From assembly GCA_024180945.1 (NCBI GenBank), contig JAKSGN010000005.1, positions 434,001-498,000 of the forward strand: a stretch of DNA of 64,000 bases, written 5' to 3'. The notes under the pieces are model-generated. The model was not told the origin of the DNA. It searched no databases and saw only the letters and a list, made by a program, of their open reading frames with translations. The position numbers and the translations under genes were made by a program. Of the stretch, positions 34,492 to 44,218 are shown one piece after another; positions within the stretch are counted from its first letter, which is position 1, and each line of letters starts with the position of its first letter. The stretch comes from Macrophomina tecta. Its lineage: Eukaryota; Ascomycota; Dothideomycetes; Botryosphaeriales; Botryosphaeriaceae.

Positions 34492-37400
34492 ATGGCGGCC
34501 TTTGCCCAAGCTTCGAGAGCTTCGACTCCGACACCACCGACCTCCCTCCTACGCTCCCACTCCTCCTCACATACCAAGAGCCTGCCCGACGGCTCGTGCA
34601 GCTTCCGCGACACCCATAATTTTGGCATCAATGCCCCCGCCTGCACCTGCAAGCACTTCTGGGGCGATGCTGAGAACCCCATTTGTCCGTGTGGCCACCA
34701 TGCCTGCTTTCACGAGCAGTCCGCCTTGCACGCCCCGAGTCCTGTTGCCAACCCACTCGACTTCCAGCCCGCCGCCTACCCCCACAGCGCCCGCCGCACC
34801 TCGGAAGAGCGCTATCGCTCCGACCAAGCAGACCGCAGACAATGCTTCACGCCGAGCAGGACGCCGAGCAGAGGAAGCCATCTCAGGCGAAGTCTTTCCA
34901 GGGAGACAACTGTGGATGACGGCCAGCAGTCTGTTCAAGGCGCTGCCATCCCCACAGCCAGGCATGCGGGCTCCTCAGGGCCCCGCAAGAATGATCTTCC
35001 AAGCATACCGCCAATCTGTCAACTGGATTCCCGGGATTACCAGTTTGGGAGCATGCAGCAGTTGGATCAGCCGAGTGGCTATATCCAGCCGAGGCCCGCC
35101 GCTTCACTGCAATCGGCTACGAGCGGTCCCCGTAATATCAACCCCTTTGAGACAGACGCTTTGAAGGAGTGGCATAGAACAATTGGACAGACTAGGGAAA
35201 GCTCGCTGCTTGCCTCGACTGTACGCTATTCTACTGATGGGGAGAGCCAACGACCCCGCAACAGCCCCAGCCGCGCATTTCTTGAGAGTGTCGTGCAGGC
35301 TAGACGCGCCACAAATCAGACCCCTGCTCTGTCTACAGCTGTCCGGTCCGAAGCCGCCCTCCAGAGCGCCACAGACCTTGCTACATCTAGTGTGGCTAGC
35401 CTTACGGACCTCCAAGCCTACGAACAGCATTTGCACGAGGCGCACTCTCTAATCGGTAGCGTCGTTCGAGAGATGGCAACTGCAGAAGACGCCCATGACC
35501 CAATCAGACCTCTGTCGCCGACCCAGTCAAATACGCCTCAGCGGAGTTCAAGAGCTCGTTCCAATGGATCTCCCAAGAACCCAGCTGGATCCCAGGGCTC
35601 TCTGCCAAAAGCAATACCATCCGCACTTCGCAAACTCGCCCCTCAACTGCTTGCTCTACAGCAACATCTCGCTTCTCAGCCCAGTATTTCCAGCACCATG
35701 CAGAACATCTCGGACCGCCTGTGGATGCTAGAGAATGCTTCATTCCAGCACTTACCGGCGGAAGAGATCAACGAGAAATTTGAGTTGATGGATGGCCGAA
35801 TCCTCGACACCGAGCAACGGCTCAATGAGCTTGAGCACCAGTACTACGTCATGCAAGAGGAGAAAGAGGAAAAGGAAAGGGCAGAGGCGGAGTCGCAGCA
35901 AGATGAGGTTTCGGGATCGAAGTCTATTCTCGCAAAGGTTCTGGACGAAACCGACAAACTTGTCAGACTTTCCGAGATTGAACAACGTCTCGAAGACTTG
36001 GAAGCTGCCGTGCCTTCGGACGCTAACCCCTGGGAAATCGAAGTTGTGCTCTTGCCTTGGGGTAGGGATCTCCGTGGTATTTGGTACCCCGAAGGAGAAC
36101 TGGCGCAACTGGCAGCATCGTCTCAAAAGCCAGCCGATTCTCGTTCACGGCGCCAGCTCCCCACATCGTCTCCCCCGAGCAAAGCAATTCAGTTGCTGAG
36201 CAGGCACAGCGAGGCAGACGAGAAACTTTTCCCGCGAGCGTGCGGATCAAAGGGCAAAGTCTGGCATCGCCTCAAGAGTCGCGGCTTTGTCAAGACTGTT
36301 ACCATCAAAGATCCAGCAGCCCGGCACATCCTGACAAGCATCTCTGAAGCTTTCGGCGATGATATTCTGGGGAATGAGAGAGACTTGTCACAGCTCGCCA
36401 CCGACAGCGAAATCTCTGATCTCTCCCAGGAATCCTTTGAGTCTCCACCATTTGTCGAATACACTGGTCTGAGAGCTCCGGTAATACCTCTTCGCAAGGT
36501 CCGACGTGATAACCAGCTCCTATTCATGGGGCAATCGGACCTTGTTACTCCATCATTATGGGACATCCAGTTCCTGTCCTCTGGCATGATCCACTTTGCA
36601 AGCGGCAAGAGGCGACTCTTTGTCACCACACCAGATGCTTATCTGCAGACCAGCAATGATAGCAGAGCCTGGACGTGGCCGATGATCAATAATATGCCTC
36701 GTGTCGATATTTCCCTCCCTGCCGCTCTAGACAATGAGGCTCAAATATCTGATGATGATTATGAGCCGTGGTGGGAGTGGCATCCGGATTACGATCAGTT
36801 GGACTACCCATCATCTGTTAATCCTTCGGATGATTCTCAGTCTCCATTTGGCTCTGCAAGTCCAAAGTCTATGCCGTTGCGGCCTTCGCAAGAAAGCCCA
36901 TGGGGAACTTGTCCAGCAAATGTCTCAGCTGGTCGAGCGGCCCAGTACACCCCAGAATCCCAACCACCCCCACGACCACCTCGGCCTTTCAGACGCACGG
37001 TATCAGCGCCTACGACGCAAGTGACGACGTGCACCAGCCCCAGAAAGCGCCGCGCTGATGGCGCACCAGCTGACTCCGATGAGAGTGGATCGGACGTCAC
37101 CTTATCAGAATTTGTCTCTCACATGCGAAAGGAGTCCAACAAGCGCCGCTGTACGTCCCGTTCGATCAGTAAAGAGGATGTGTCGTCTCGTGGATCGGAT
37201 GAGACGGCCACTGCTGGCGTGACAAGGAAATTTCTCGGCCAGCAGTTCACGCCTTGTCCAACCCCGTCAACCGAGTCCAACCTTCCATTCCTCGCCCAGG
37301 GAGGAGAGATGGACCTCAGGAACGTTGGCGCCTCTGCCAAGCCCAACTCACAAAGACGTCCCAGCAACAGAGGTAGCGATGCATACGCCACCCCGCAGGC

Positions 37401-37833
37401 GACGTGTAGCCCGGGAGGGGTTGAGCAAGATGCCTCCGACACCGAGCGAGACTGCGCCAGTAGTGATGACGGGGCACACGAAGACAGTGACGAGTCGGAT
37501 CACCAAGCGAATATGGGCGCTGAAGCGAGAACTCATCGCAACGTCCGTAATAAGAAGCGGACCACTCACATAGAGCGTGACATGCATGTTGGTCATGGGG
37601 ACGAGGAGATGAGCGACACGCATGATGAGTGGAATGGTATCACCTCCGACGACCCTAGAGGCGAGTCTGATGTCAGCCAGAATCCGGGTTCCGTCGACTT
37701 CATCGGATCGCCGGAGATCAAGCAGGAAAGCAATGACGAGCTGATGGACAGCAAGATGTATGGCCATCCCCCGCTTCCTCGTCCCCCTGTCGCGTACGCT
37801 GGTTCTCACATCCGACGAGGGGGACGCTTGTGA
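34492..37833 (+). CDS. Large protein of unknown function with N-terminal Cys/His motif
   Basis: An uninterrupted 1113-residue frame beginning ATG GCG GCC. Residues 51-74 form a dense Cys/His cluster (CTCKHFWGDAENPICPC then GHHACFH; C51, C53, H55, C65, C67, H69, H70, C72, H74) that looks able to bind zinc. Residues ~280-340 and ~390-510 are helical, with a coiled coil (RLNELEHQYYVMQEEKEEKE). A folded central block follows, including WEIEVVLLPWGRDLRGIWYP, KVWHRLKSRGFVKTVTI, ARHILTSISEAFGDDI, GLRAPVIPLRKVRRDNQLLF and FASGKRRLFVTTPDAYLQ. The last ~350 residues are disordered, with Asp/Ser-rich and basic stretches (SPRKRRAD). I do not recognise a named family. Absence of introns in such a long gene is unusual compared with its neighbours. 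Start choice rests on the first in-frame ATG. Confidence 0.85.
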   Translation: MAAFAQASRASTPTPPTSLLRSHSSSHTKSLPDGSCSFRDTHNFGINAPACTCKHFWGDAENPICPCGHHACFHEQSALHAPSPVANPLDFQPAAYPHSARRTSEERYRSDQADRRQCFTPSRTPSRGSHLRRSLSRETTVDDGQQSVQGAAIPTARHAGSSGPRKNDLPSIPPICQLDSRDYQFGSMQQLDQPSGYIQPRPAASLQSATSGPRNINPFETDALKEWHRTIGQTRESSLLASTVRYSTDGESQRPRNSPSRAFLESVVQARRATNQTPALSTAVRSEAALQSATDLATSSVASLTDLQAYEQHLHEAHSLIGSVVREMATAEDAHDPIRPLSPTQSNTPQRSSRARSNGSPKNPAGSQGSLPKAIPSALRKLAPQLLALQQHLASQPSISSTMQNISDRLWMLENASFQHLPAEEINEKFELMDGRILDTEQRLNELEHQYYVMQEEKEEKERAEAESQQDEVSGSKSILAKVLDETDKLVRLSEIEQRLEDLEAAVPSDANPWEIEVVLLPWGRDLRGIWYPEGELAQLAASSQKPADSRSRRQLPTSSPPSKAIQLLSRHSEADEKLFPRACGSKGKVWHRLKSRGFVKTVTIKDPAARHILTSISEAFGDDILGNERDLSQLATDSEISDLSQESFESPPFVEYTGLRAPVIPLRKVRRDNQLLFMGQSDLVTPSLWDIQFLSSGMIHFASGKRRLFVTTPDAYLQTSNDSRAWTWPMINNMPRVDISLPAALDNEAQISDDDYEPWWEWHPDYDQLDYPSSVNPSDDSQSPFGSASPKSMPLRPSQESPWGTCPANVSAGRAAQYTPESQPPPRPPRPFRRTVSAPTTQVTTCTSPRKRRADGAPADSDESGSDVTLSEFVSHMRKESNKRRCTSRSISKEDVSSRGSDETATAGVTRKFLGQQFTPCPTPSTESNLPFLAQGGEMDLRNVGASAKPNSQRRPSNRGSDAYATPQATCSPGGVEQDASDTERDCASSDDGAHEDSDESDHQANMGAEARTHRNVRNKKRTTHIERDMHVGHGDEEMSDTHDEWNGITSDDPRGESDVSQNPGSVDFIGSPEIKQESNDELMDSKMYGHPPLPRPPVAYAGSHIRRGGRL

Positions 37834-37909
37834 TGTGGTTGAGGGTTACGAGAGTGGTCATTTGTTTGTATCTCGCAGCTCTCTTTTGCTGACTTTCTGT
37901 TTTTCTTTT

Positions 37910-37940
<31 letters not shown>

Positions 37941-39114
37941 TTTTGCTTTTCGCTCCAAGCAGATGGATCAATCTCCAAACTTGAATGGAAGCGGCGCACG
38001 GGATTAATACCCCACTCTTGGGGCGTTGGACGCGTTATACCCCCCTCAGCTCTGCTCGGCATGGCGTTTGTCGTTGTTGTTTTGGGAAATGTAAGGCGAC
38101 AAAAGCCTGGATTTCCTATCTTCACTCTGCTTGACGGACTGCTACTGCGGTAGTTGGGGTGGTGGTCGTTGGGTGGTCTCATACGCAGCAAGCGGTTGCG
38201 GGATCTTGCGTGGCGTTTTGGTGGCGCAGTCTACGTACTGTTCCCCGCTTTTTCTTTTCATTAGTAAAGCGTATATCCCTGGAGTTCTCTTGGATACATC
38301 TCTTCTTCTCAAGCGATTCAGCGAGGGTGCGTAGTCACGCATTATCATCATCTCGACTCCATGTCCTTGTACAGATATGTAGGCTGGTGATTCTTTTTTT
38401 TTTTTTTTTTACCCTTTTTTATTCTTAAACAAGAGGTGAACAAAAGGATGAGCGGGGCTGTCTGTCTACTTTCTCACTGGCGCTTTTCTCGAGTCGATTT
38501 AGTCTTCTCTTCTCCATGCAGATGTCTGGTCTACTCTTGTAGATGTGGGAGATCGGTTGGGGGAAGAAGCATACATGAAGGGGATACGGATGGCTGAGAA
38601 TGAAAAATAAGCGGGAAGAGGCATATTTCTCTCCACACAACTTCTTGCTCTGTATACATATGACGCTGGCCGGGCTCCCTGGGGATTCGAGAGGATTGGA
38701 GGCCATGGTGGAAGAGAGGAGGGAGGGTCGAGCGAAATCCAACTCTTCAACGCTGCGGATGATCTGTGTGTGTGTGTGAGTGCGCGTATGTCGAGACGCG
38801 TTGAAGTCAGCGCGAGGATAATCTGTGGGAGACAGCTGCTATTACGTTCCTACCATAGACGAATTACAGGAGGAAAGCAAGACCGGCCATAGAGCCAAGA
38901 CAAGGTGAGGTTTCCTGGTGGTTGAGTTAGCGCACATCAGTCCTCTGTCTCGTGGTGTGTACCCCTGAGCTGCGCCACTGATCGACCACGCAGCGTAGCA
39001 TATAACTCTGGGGGTATAACATACATGTGTAAGTAACTCTGATGCCCGCCTTGCCAAAAAAAAAAAATAAAAAAAAAATGGCAGGAGCTCGTGCGGCCAG
39101 CGCAAAGGGTCCGT
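37834..39114. other. Intergenic region with T-tracts
   Basis: Downstream of the 1113-residue gene. Long interrupted T-tracts at about 37903-37944 and at 38394-38410, a GT dinucleotide run near 38767-38778, and an A-rich stretch at 39055-39078. No gene is supported. Confidence 0.5.
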
Positions 39115-39519
39115 TCACTGTGTGCAAACTATCTCCTGCAGTTCGTCTGCGGAGATCCAGTCCGCCGCAGCGAGCTCAGGCGCCAATGCGTTCACGGCCA
39201 TGGCCAGGCCTTCAATCACCATCTCGCAAATGAACTCATTGAAGGCCGAGTGCTTGCCGTCCACGATCTCGAAACTGACGCGAACGTTCATGTGATTCGT
39301 GTAAGGGCCGTCCGAGCCAGCGAGTTCAACACCTTGCCAGATTGATGTCAGCCAATCTTGGACTTCGTAAAGGACTTCCCAAAAGAAAGAAAGAACGAAA
39401 GAAAGACGGGGTAGGTAAGAAACAAAAGAACAAGGGGGAGAAAGAAACTTATGTGGTCAGGTCCATTGCAGATATTCATGTCTCCATGACACGCATCCGG
39501 CTCCGTCCCGAAGGTGGTA

Positions 39520-39549
39520 CCGCACCCGTGCAAAAGTCAGGGCGCACGG
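39520..39549 (+). repeat. Left terminal inverted repeat of the Tc1-like element
   Basis: Starts CCGCACCCGTGCAAAAGTCA; the whole 30 bp is the exact reverse complement of 40801-40830. Preceded by TA. Confidence 0.97.
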
Positions 39550-39607
39550 ACGTGCACGAGTCAAAACAACAACGTACCCTCTTCATCCCTTGCCTCATTA
39601 CACCACC

Positions 39608-40696
39608 ATGCAGCGCATCTTTGGACGCGAAATTTCAGGCAATGCTAGGCAAAGGCATCAGCTTTCACATGATCAACGAGTTTCGGTTATTACACAATCG
39701 CAAGATGGTAAATCTGGGCGTCAAATTGCCCGTGAGACTCGCTTCTCAGAACACGCAATTAGGAGCTGCATCAACCACTACAATACGACTGGCCAGATTG
39801 ATCTAACACCTCGTACTGGCCGTCCCCCCAAAGTCAGCCTTCGCACGGAGCGCCAGATTATTCGTTTTGTTAACCGGTTCCCAAAACTTAAGCACAGCCA
39901 GGTGATTAAGCAACTCCAGTTATCTATCCATAAAGATACGCTCAGGCGTATTCTACGCAAGAACCATATTACCAAATGGCGTGCAAAGAATCGGCCTTGG
40001 ATCTCTCAAGCGAATGCCCGCATTCGGTACCAATATGCAAAGAAATACCGGTATAAGAGCTGGAGATGGTGGATGAGGGTTACGTTCGGTGATGAGTGCT
40101 CAGTTGAGCAGGGCTCTGGCCACGCACCAAGCTGGGTTTTCCGTACGCCTGGCCAGCAAAAGTGGGACCAAAGCCGGCTTAATACACGGCCACTTGGCAA
40201 GAAGGCAAGATGTATGGTATGGGGTGGCTTTTCAGGCCAGCTAGGGGTGTCTGATTTACACGTTATGGAGCGTGATTTGGACTCTCCTAGGCAAGGCTAT
40301 ACTGCCAAATCCTATATCAAAGTACTGGAGGAACAGGTGCCAAGAAACTACGACTATGGTATGTACTGGTTACAAGATGGTGCTGGTATTCATCGGGCGA
40401 ACCGGGTGAAGAAATGGCTGCGTGATCACCAAATTAGGTGCATTACTCACCCCCCATATTCGCCTGATCTGAACCTCCAGGAATACCTTTGGTGGCCACT
40501 AAAGATGAAGCTTCAAGAGATTGCGCCATTTATTGAGCTTGAGAAGAATCCTGAGCGCGTGGAGGCATTACTAGCTGAGTGGTTACCTAGGGCATACGCA
40601 TTGGTGGAAAAACCAAGCCTTAAAGCGCTTTGTAAAAGTATGCCACAACGGCTTGTAGATGTTATTCAAGCTGGTGGCTATCAAACTCGCTGGTAG
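39608..40696 (+). CDS. Tc1-like transposase (DD34E)
   Basis: 362 residues from the ATG at 39608; the frame extends six codons further upstream from a TTG, which I do not use. The N-terminus has paired helix-turn-helix regions (SHDQRVSVITQSQDGKSGRQ; SEHAIRSCINHY) separated from the second by the GRPP motif (PRTGRPPKV). The catalytic triad is visible: first Asp in FGDECSVEQG, second Asp in WLQDGAGIHRA, and Glu in LNLQEYLWWPLK, with 34 residues between the second Asp and the Glu. The usual QDNA is QDGA here, but the acidic residue is kept. Predicted to cut at the 30-bp terminal repeats and insert at TA. No frameshift or stop interrupts it, so it may still be functional. Confidence 0.95.
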   Translation: MQRIFGREISGNARQRHQLSHDQRVSVITQSQDGKSGRQIARETRFSEHAIRSCINHYNTTGQIDLTPRTGRPPKVSLRTERQIIRFVNRFPKLKHSQVIKQLQLSIHKDTLRRILRKNHITKWRAKNRPWISQANARIRYQYAKKYRYKSWRWWMRVTFGDECSVEQGSGHAPSWVFRTPGQQKWDQSRLNTRPLGKKARCMVWGGFSGQLGVSDLHVMERDLDSPRQGYTAKSYIKVLEEQVPRNYDYGMYWLQDGAGIHRANRVKKWLRDHQIRCITHPPYSPDLNLQEYLWWPLKMKLQEIAPFIELEKNPERVEALLAEWLPRAYALVEKPSLKALCKSMPQRLVDVIQAGGYQTRW

Positions 40697-40800
40697 CCTA
40701 GCTTTATAAAGAATCAACTCTTACTGCATTTGAGCAACTCCTTGTTGAATAATACGACTCCAAAGTATTGGTGTTGGTGGCAGGATAATTAGCGCCTTGG

Positions 40801-40830
40801 CCGTGCGCCCTGACTTTTGCACGGGTGCGG
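40801..40830 (-). repeat. Right terminal inverted repeat of the Tc1-like element
   Basis: Exact reverse complement of the left repeat, followed by TA at 40831-40832. Confidence 0.97.
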
Positions 40831-42468
40831 TATCGCCGGGGCCGGCCGGGGCGCGCGCAGCGAGCGTCAGGCCTCTCGCCTTGGCCGGGGCGTGGCAGCC
40901 GCCGCTCTCGGTCGGGTCCAGCGGGTACTTGTACTCGACCTTGGCGCAGCTCCTGCCCGCGGCCTGCTGGAACGAGCCCACGGCCGCGGCGAGCATGCGG
41001 TCGCGCTCGCCCGCGCTGCGGTGCCGGCTGTCCTCGAACTGGAAGGCGAGCGTGCCCGTCATGTCGCCGCCCTCGACCACGGTGGCGACGTCGTGGATCT
41101 GGTACTTGCCTGGTCGTGTCGCACTGGCCGGCAGCGCCGGCCCTGGGGTCCGGGCACGCGGCCTTCAGCGTCGGCAGGACGGTCTGGCGGAACGCGGCGC
41201 CGTCGTTGGCGTCGTTGGCGGCGCCCACGTGGACGGTGTTGTTGGAGAGGTTGACCACGAAGGTGCTGGTCGGCGTGGCGGGCGTCGTCGATGCCGAATG
41301 TGTGCAGCCCGGCACGGTGGAGGTGCAGGTCGGCGCGTTGAGGCAGGCTTGCGTGCAGACGCGGCTGTTGCTGGTGTACGTCTCCAGCAAGGTGGTGACG
41401 GACATTCTGGCCGTCTTGGGGACTGCCGTGTACGCGCAGCTGTCACTTTGATGGCCCGTCATCGGAACGGCAAGCGGTGACAGCGTGATGGACTCGTCGC
41501 ATAGGCAGTAGGCTTGGCCCACCCCCTGATCTGGGTCTTGGTTGTGCAGGTCACACTTTGGCTTGGCTGTGATGGTCGGCGTGTGGGCAGTGGTTGTAGA
41601 GAGGGTTGTTTTGCAAGCGCTGGGACAGGCGCTGCCACTGGAGAAAGAGAAGCAGGAATCCGAGGCAGCGGATGCCTCGCCACGATGCGCGGGAGGCACT
41701 TGTTGGCTGTTGGCGGTGCTCTCTGGAAGAAGATTGCCCAGGCCAGCGGTCCAGTCGACCGAATGCGCGTAGTTTTGGTCTTTCGCCACGCTGATGATTC
41801 GCTTTACGGCTGGATTACGCTGCAAGGTCGGAAGCTCTACGGATCTCCAGACGTGCTCGGATTGAGGGTGAAGTGGTTGCTGGAAAATGCCCACGCCGCC
41901 TCCATCTCCGTTGTGCTTGGAGCAAACAAGAAACACATCTCCGGTTCAGAGTGCTGCCATTGCTTGGGCATACCGGTTCCTATACAGTCGTTGCATTTTC
42001 ATGCTCTCAAGGTGGAAATCAGGCCTCTTGTTCATCAGCATCTCCATGTACGTTTCGTCCAGTGCATCGTTGAACATGACTCCTTGCGGGGACAAATGAT
42101 CGCGCACGCTCGTCCGAGCTTCTAAGGTCGTTATGCCAAAGGAATAGAAGACAGTGTTCTCGCCAATCCAACCGCACGTTTGCATGTCTGTTTTAAGGCA
42201 CTCAACGGTGGGGAAAGCAATGTTGGATGCCTCACAAGCCCATTGCTCGGGATGGTTCTTGCAGACTCGCCACTTGCTCGTATCGGTCTGCAAAGGAGTT
42301 CAACATGTCAGCGCCAAGGCAGTGGCTGCAAAAATAGCTAATCTAGTCATACATTTTCCTCCGGACTTGGCTGTGGATCCCTCGGAGTAGAAAAGCAGTT
42401 TCCTGCCAAGGAGGAGGAGGCCCACAGAGCGGTAAAAAAAATGGTAGAAGAATCGACTGTTTCATCAT

Positions 42469-43207
42469 AACTTGAGACTTGCTTTTGCTTGTTGAGATAT
42501 GTCACACTGCCGCTCGAAGAAACCCCCATTTATACACTAGAACAAGGGCGTTCAGCATCAGGACAGATAGGCAGGACACACCGCGAATGCATCTCCTCTC
42601 ATCATCATAGCCGCCAACATCTTCGTCCCTGGCAGATGGATCAGGTTGGAACCAGGGTGCATTCCTCCGCTGTGCTACTTTCCTGCATCCTAGAGGTGTT
42701 GTCGTGGAGAATGGCAGTGTAGCGGCGCAGGTGGCACAGCCAATTTCAAAGCCCTGGAGACAGTTCTGGAACCGCTGCGGCGTAGCTCCGCGACACGGGT
42801 TGCCTTGCATCCAGCTCTGTTGATATTTGCAGCGTAGGCCGCTGACCCCAGCGGTCTGGTGTTGGCTCTGCATAACGACAGTTCTTTGGCCTGGCGGGTT
42901 GGACTAACTTTTCTGTTGGCAGTTGTGGTGTGGACCGGCGTTGTCGAGAGGCTAAGCCTTGCCATGCCGCCCATCGATGGGAACAGTGTGGGGGCGCGAA
43001 GCAAGACGAAGCAACGCGGCTGTGAATGCTTGTCATTGCTTGCGTCCAGGTGGTGTGGGGGCCTGGTCCAACAAGTACAATTTAAGCGCCCGCGCCGTGC
43101 ATCCTCAGCTCCAACCAGCCAACAGCACCTCACCTCCTCTCTTCATTTTTGCAACGGCCTCACCAGACGAGCACCATGCCCAGCTCAATGAAAAGCATCA
43201 GTTGATT
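42469..43207. promoter_or_regulatory. Divergent intergenic region in decaying island
   Basis: 739 bp between the broken secreted-protein gene and the ankyrin-like gene; it would contain both ancestral promoters. No supported gene. Confidence 0.45.
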
Positions 43208-43941
43208 ATGGATACGTGCCGGTCAGGCGACCTGGGCGCGCTGCAACAACTCTTTATTGATTGCAATATCACGGAAGGCGACCCTCCCGTCCAGCCCAGA
43301 GATGATCTGGCCAAGTCGCCCGCCCCAGTCACTGCCGACCTACTCAAACCGCCGTCGGCCACAAACATCCAGAGATCGTGGCTTTTCTGCTGAAGACGTA
43401 CCCGCAAGTCCGGGTTGATTTCGACCACGTGCTTGGCGCAGCTTTTCAGAATCCTCACCTCGACACTTTCAAGCTGCTGCACGCCCACCAACCCGACCTC
43501 GTGCTCCACGAATTCGACCCGTGGAGGAGCGCGCTGAGCGAAGCGTGCGACGGCGGCAGAACCGATCCAACCATCCCAGACTACCTCCTCGACCACGGCG
43601 CCGCCGCGTCCGAGGCCACCGGCGGCCCCCGCGGTGCTCCGCTTGGCTCCGCCATCCTGGGCGGCCAGCCTGTCCAGCTCATCCAGAAAATGGTCGCCAA
43701 GGGTGTGCCCGTCAGCGGCATCCATGTGACGCTTTGCCTTACCGCAAGGCGCGCGGATGCCCTCCAGGTCCTCCTCGAATCTCCCTCACTGCGGCCCTCT
43801 CAGGAGGACGCTAAGAAGCACCTTGAACGCGTGAAAGAGATGGGTGACGACAAATTGACTGCTGCCATTTCTAACCATATCGAGAAGGCAGCGCTGGGTG
43901 AGAAATCGGAGAAGAGAAAATGGTGGGCTGTATTTAAATAG
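43208..43941 (+). pseudogene. Ankyrin-repeat-like protein gene with a one-base frameshift
   Basis: The first segment begins at ATG 43208 (MDTCRSGDLGALQQLF) and, in its own frame, ends at a TGA overlapping 43393. From about 43349 a different frame takes over with ankyrin-type sequence (VGHKHPEIVAFLLKTYP, HLDTFKLLHAHQPDLVLHE, DYLLDHGAAAS, PVQLIQKMVAKGVPVSG, ADALQVLLESPSL) and ends WWAVFK at 43941. The two frames meet at an AAA run (43346-43348); one missing base there would account for the shift. An upstream exon is possible because the first frame stays open before 43208. If this is a sequencing error, the gene would be an intact ~245-residue ankyrin protein. Neighbouring lesions in the divergent gene make real decay plausible. 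Confidence 0.65.
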
Positions 43942-44218
43942 CTACAATGAATTACATCCATCGAGTTTTGCGCTTGTGGTGATGCCTGGGCAAAATTTTG
44001 AGAGCGCCTCTGGGGGAATCAGCATCCTTTCAGCCGGATGGACTGGTGTCTGGCTCTTATAAAAAAACGATCCGACTGGACTCTCTACGCGCTCAATATT
44101 ATCCGTCACATTTCTCATAACTCTTCAAATACAAGCTATACAACCGCTAAAGACTCGGATTGGATGCATTTGTAGACGTAATGGTAAAGTGATTCTCCAG
44201 GCCGGCAATCCCACCTCT

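Larger units (their letters stand above)
39520..40830 (+). mobile_element. Tc1/mariner DD34E DNA transposon, complete
   Basis: A 1311-bp element bounded by 30-bp terminal inverted repeats that are identical (39520-39549 and 40801-40830) and flanked on both sides by TA (39518-39519 and 40831-40832), the target-site duplication of Tc1/mariner transposons. It carries one intact transposase frame. The perfect repeats and uninterrupted frame suggest recent insertion. It lies inside a minus-strand gene whose coding sequence can be followed on both flanks. Confidence 0.95.
39115..42468 (-). pseudogene. Secreted-protein gene, broken by a Tc1-like transposon plus frameshifts and a stop
   Basis: Read on the minus strand, coding-quality sequence starts near 42468/42465 with a signal-peptide-like start, a 65-nt intron (42288-42352) and a cysteine-containing domain (VTDTSKWRVCKNHPEQW; YSFGITTLEARTSVRDHL). 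It continues through VKRIISVAKDQNYAHSVDW, Thr/Ser-rich linkers, Cys motifs (AYCLCDESITLSP, RVCTQACLNAPTCTST) and FQQAAGRSCAKVEYKYP to PAGPGD, where the transposon interrupts it at 40830. The gene resumes beyond the element (TTFGTEPDACHGDMNIC) and, after an intron near 39360-39470, ends with a well-formed exon (HMNVRVSFEIVDGKHSAFN) and a TGA at 39115. Other lesions: a frame change at an 8-base T/A run (42434-42441) within the signal peptide, an in-frame TGA (41946-41948), and a frame change between about 41105 and 41160. I do not assign a family; it is a large secreted protein. Confidence 0.75.

Noticed and set aside
33492..34682. Overlapping frames of up to 375 codons on both strands upstream of the 1113-residue gene
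   Set aside because: High GC content suppresses stops; no motifs, no intron logic, and mutual overlap on both strands.
41946..41983. Possible ~35-nt intron removing the in-frame TGA in the broken secreted-protein gene
   Set aside because: Too short for this genome, and the sequence on both sides of the TGA reads as continuous conserved-looking protein in one frame.
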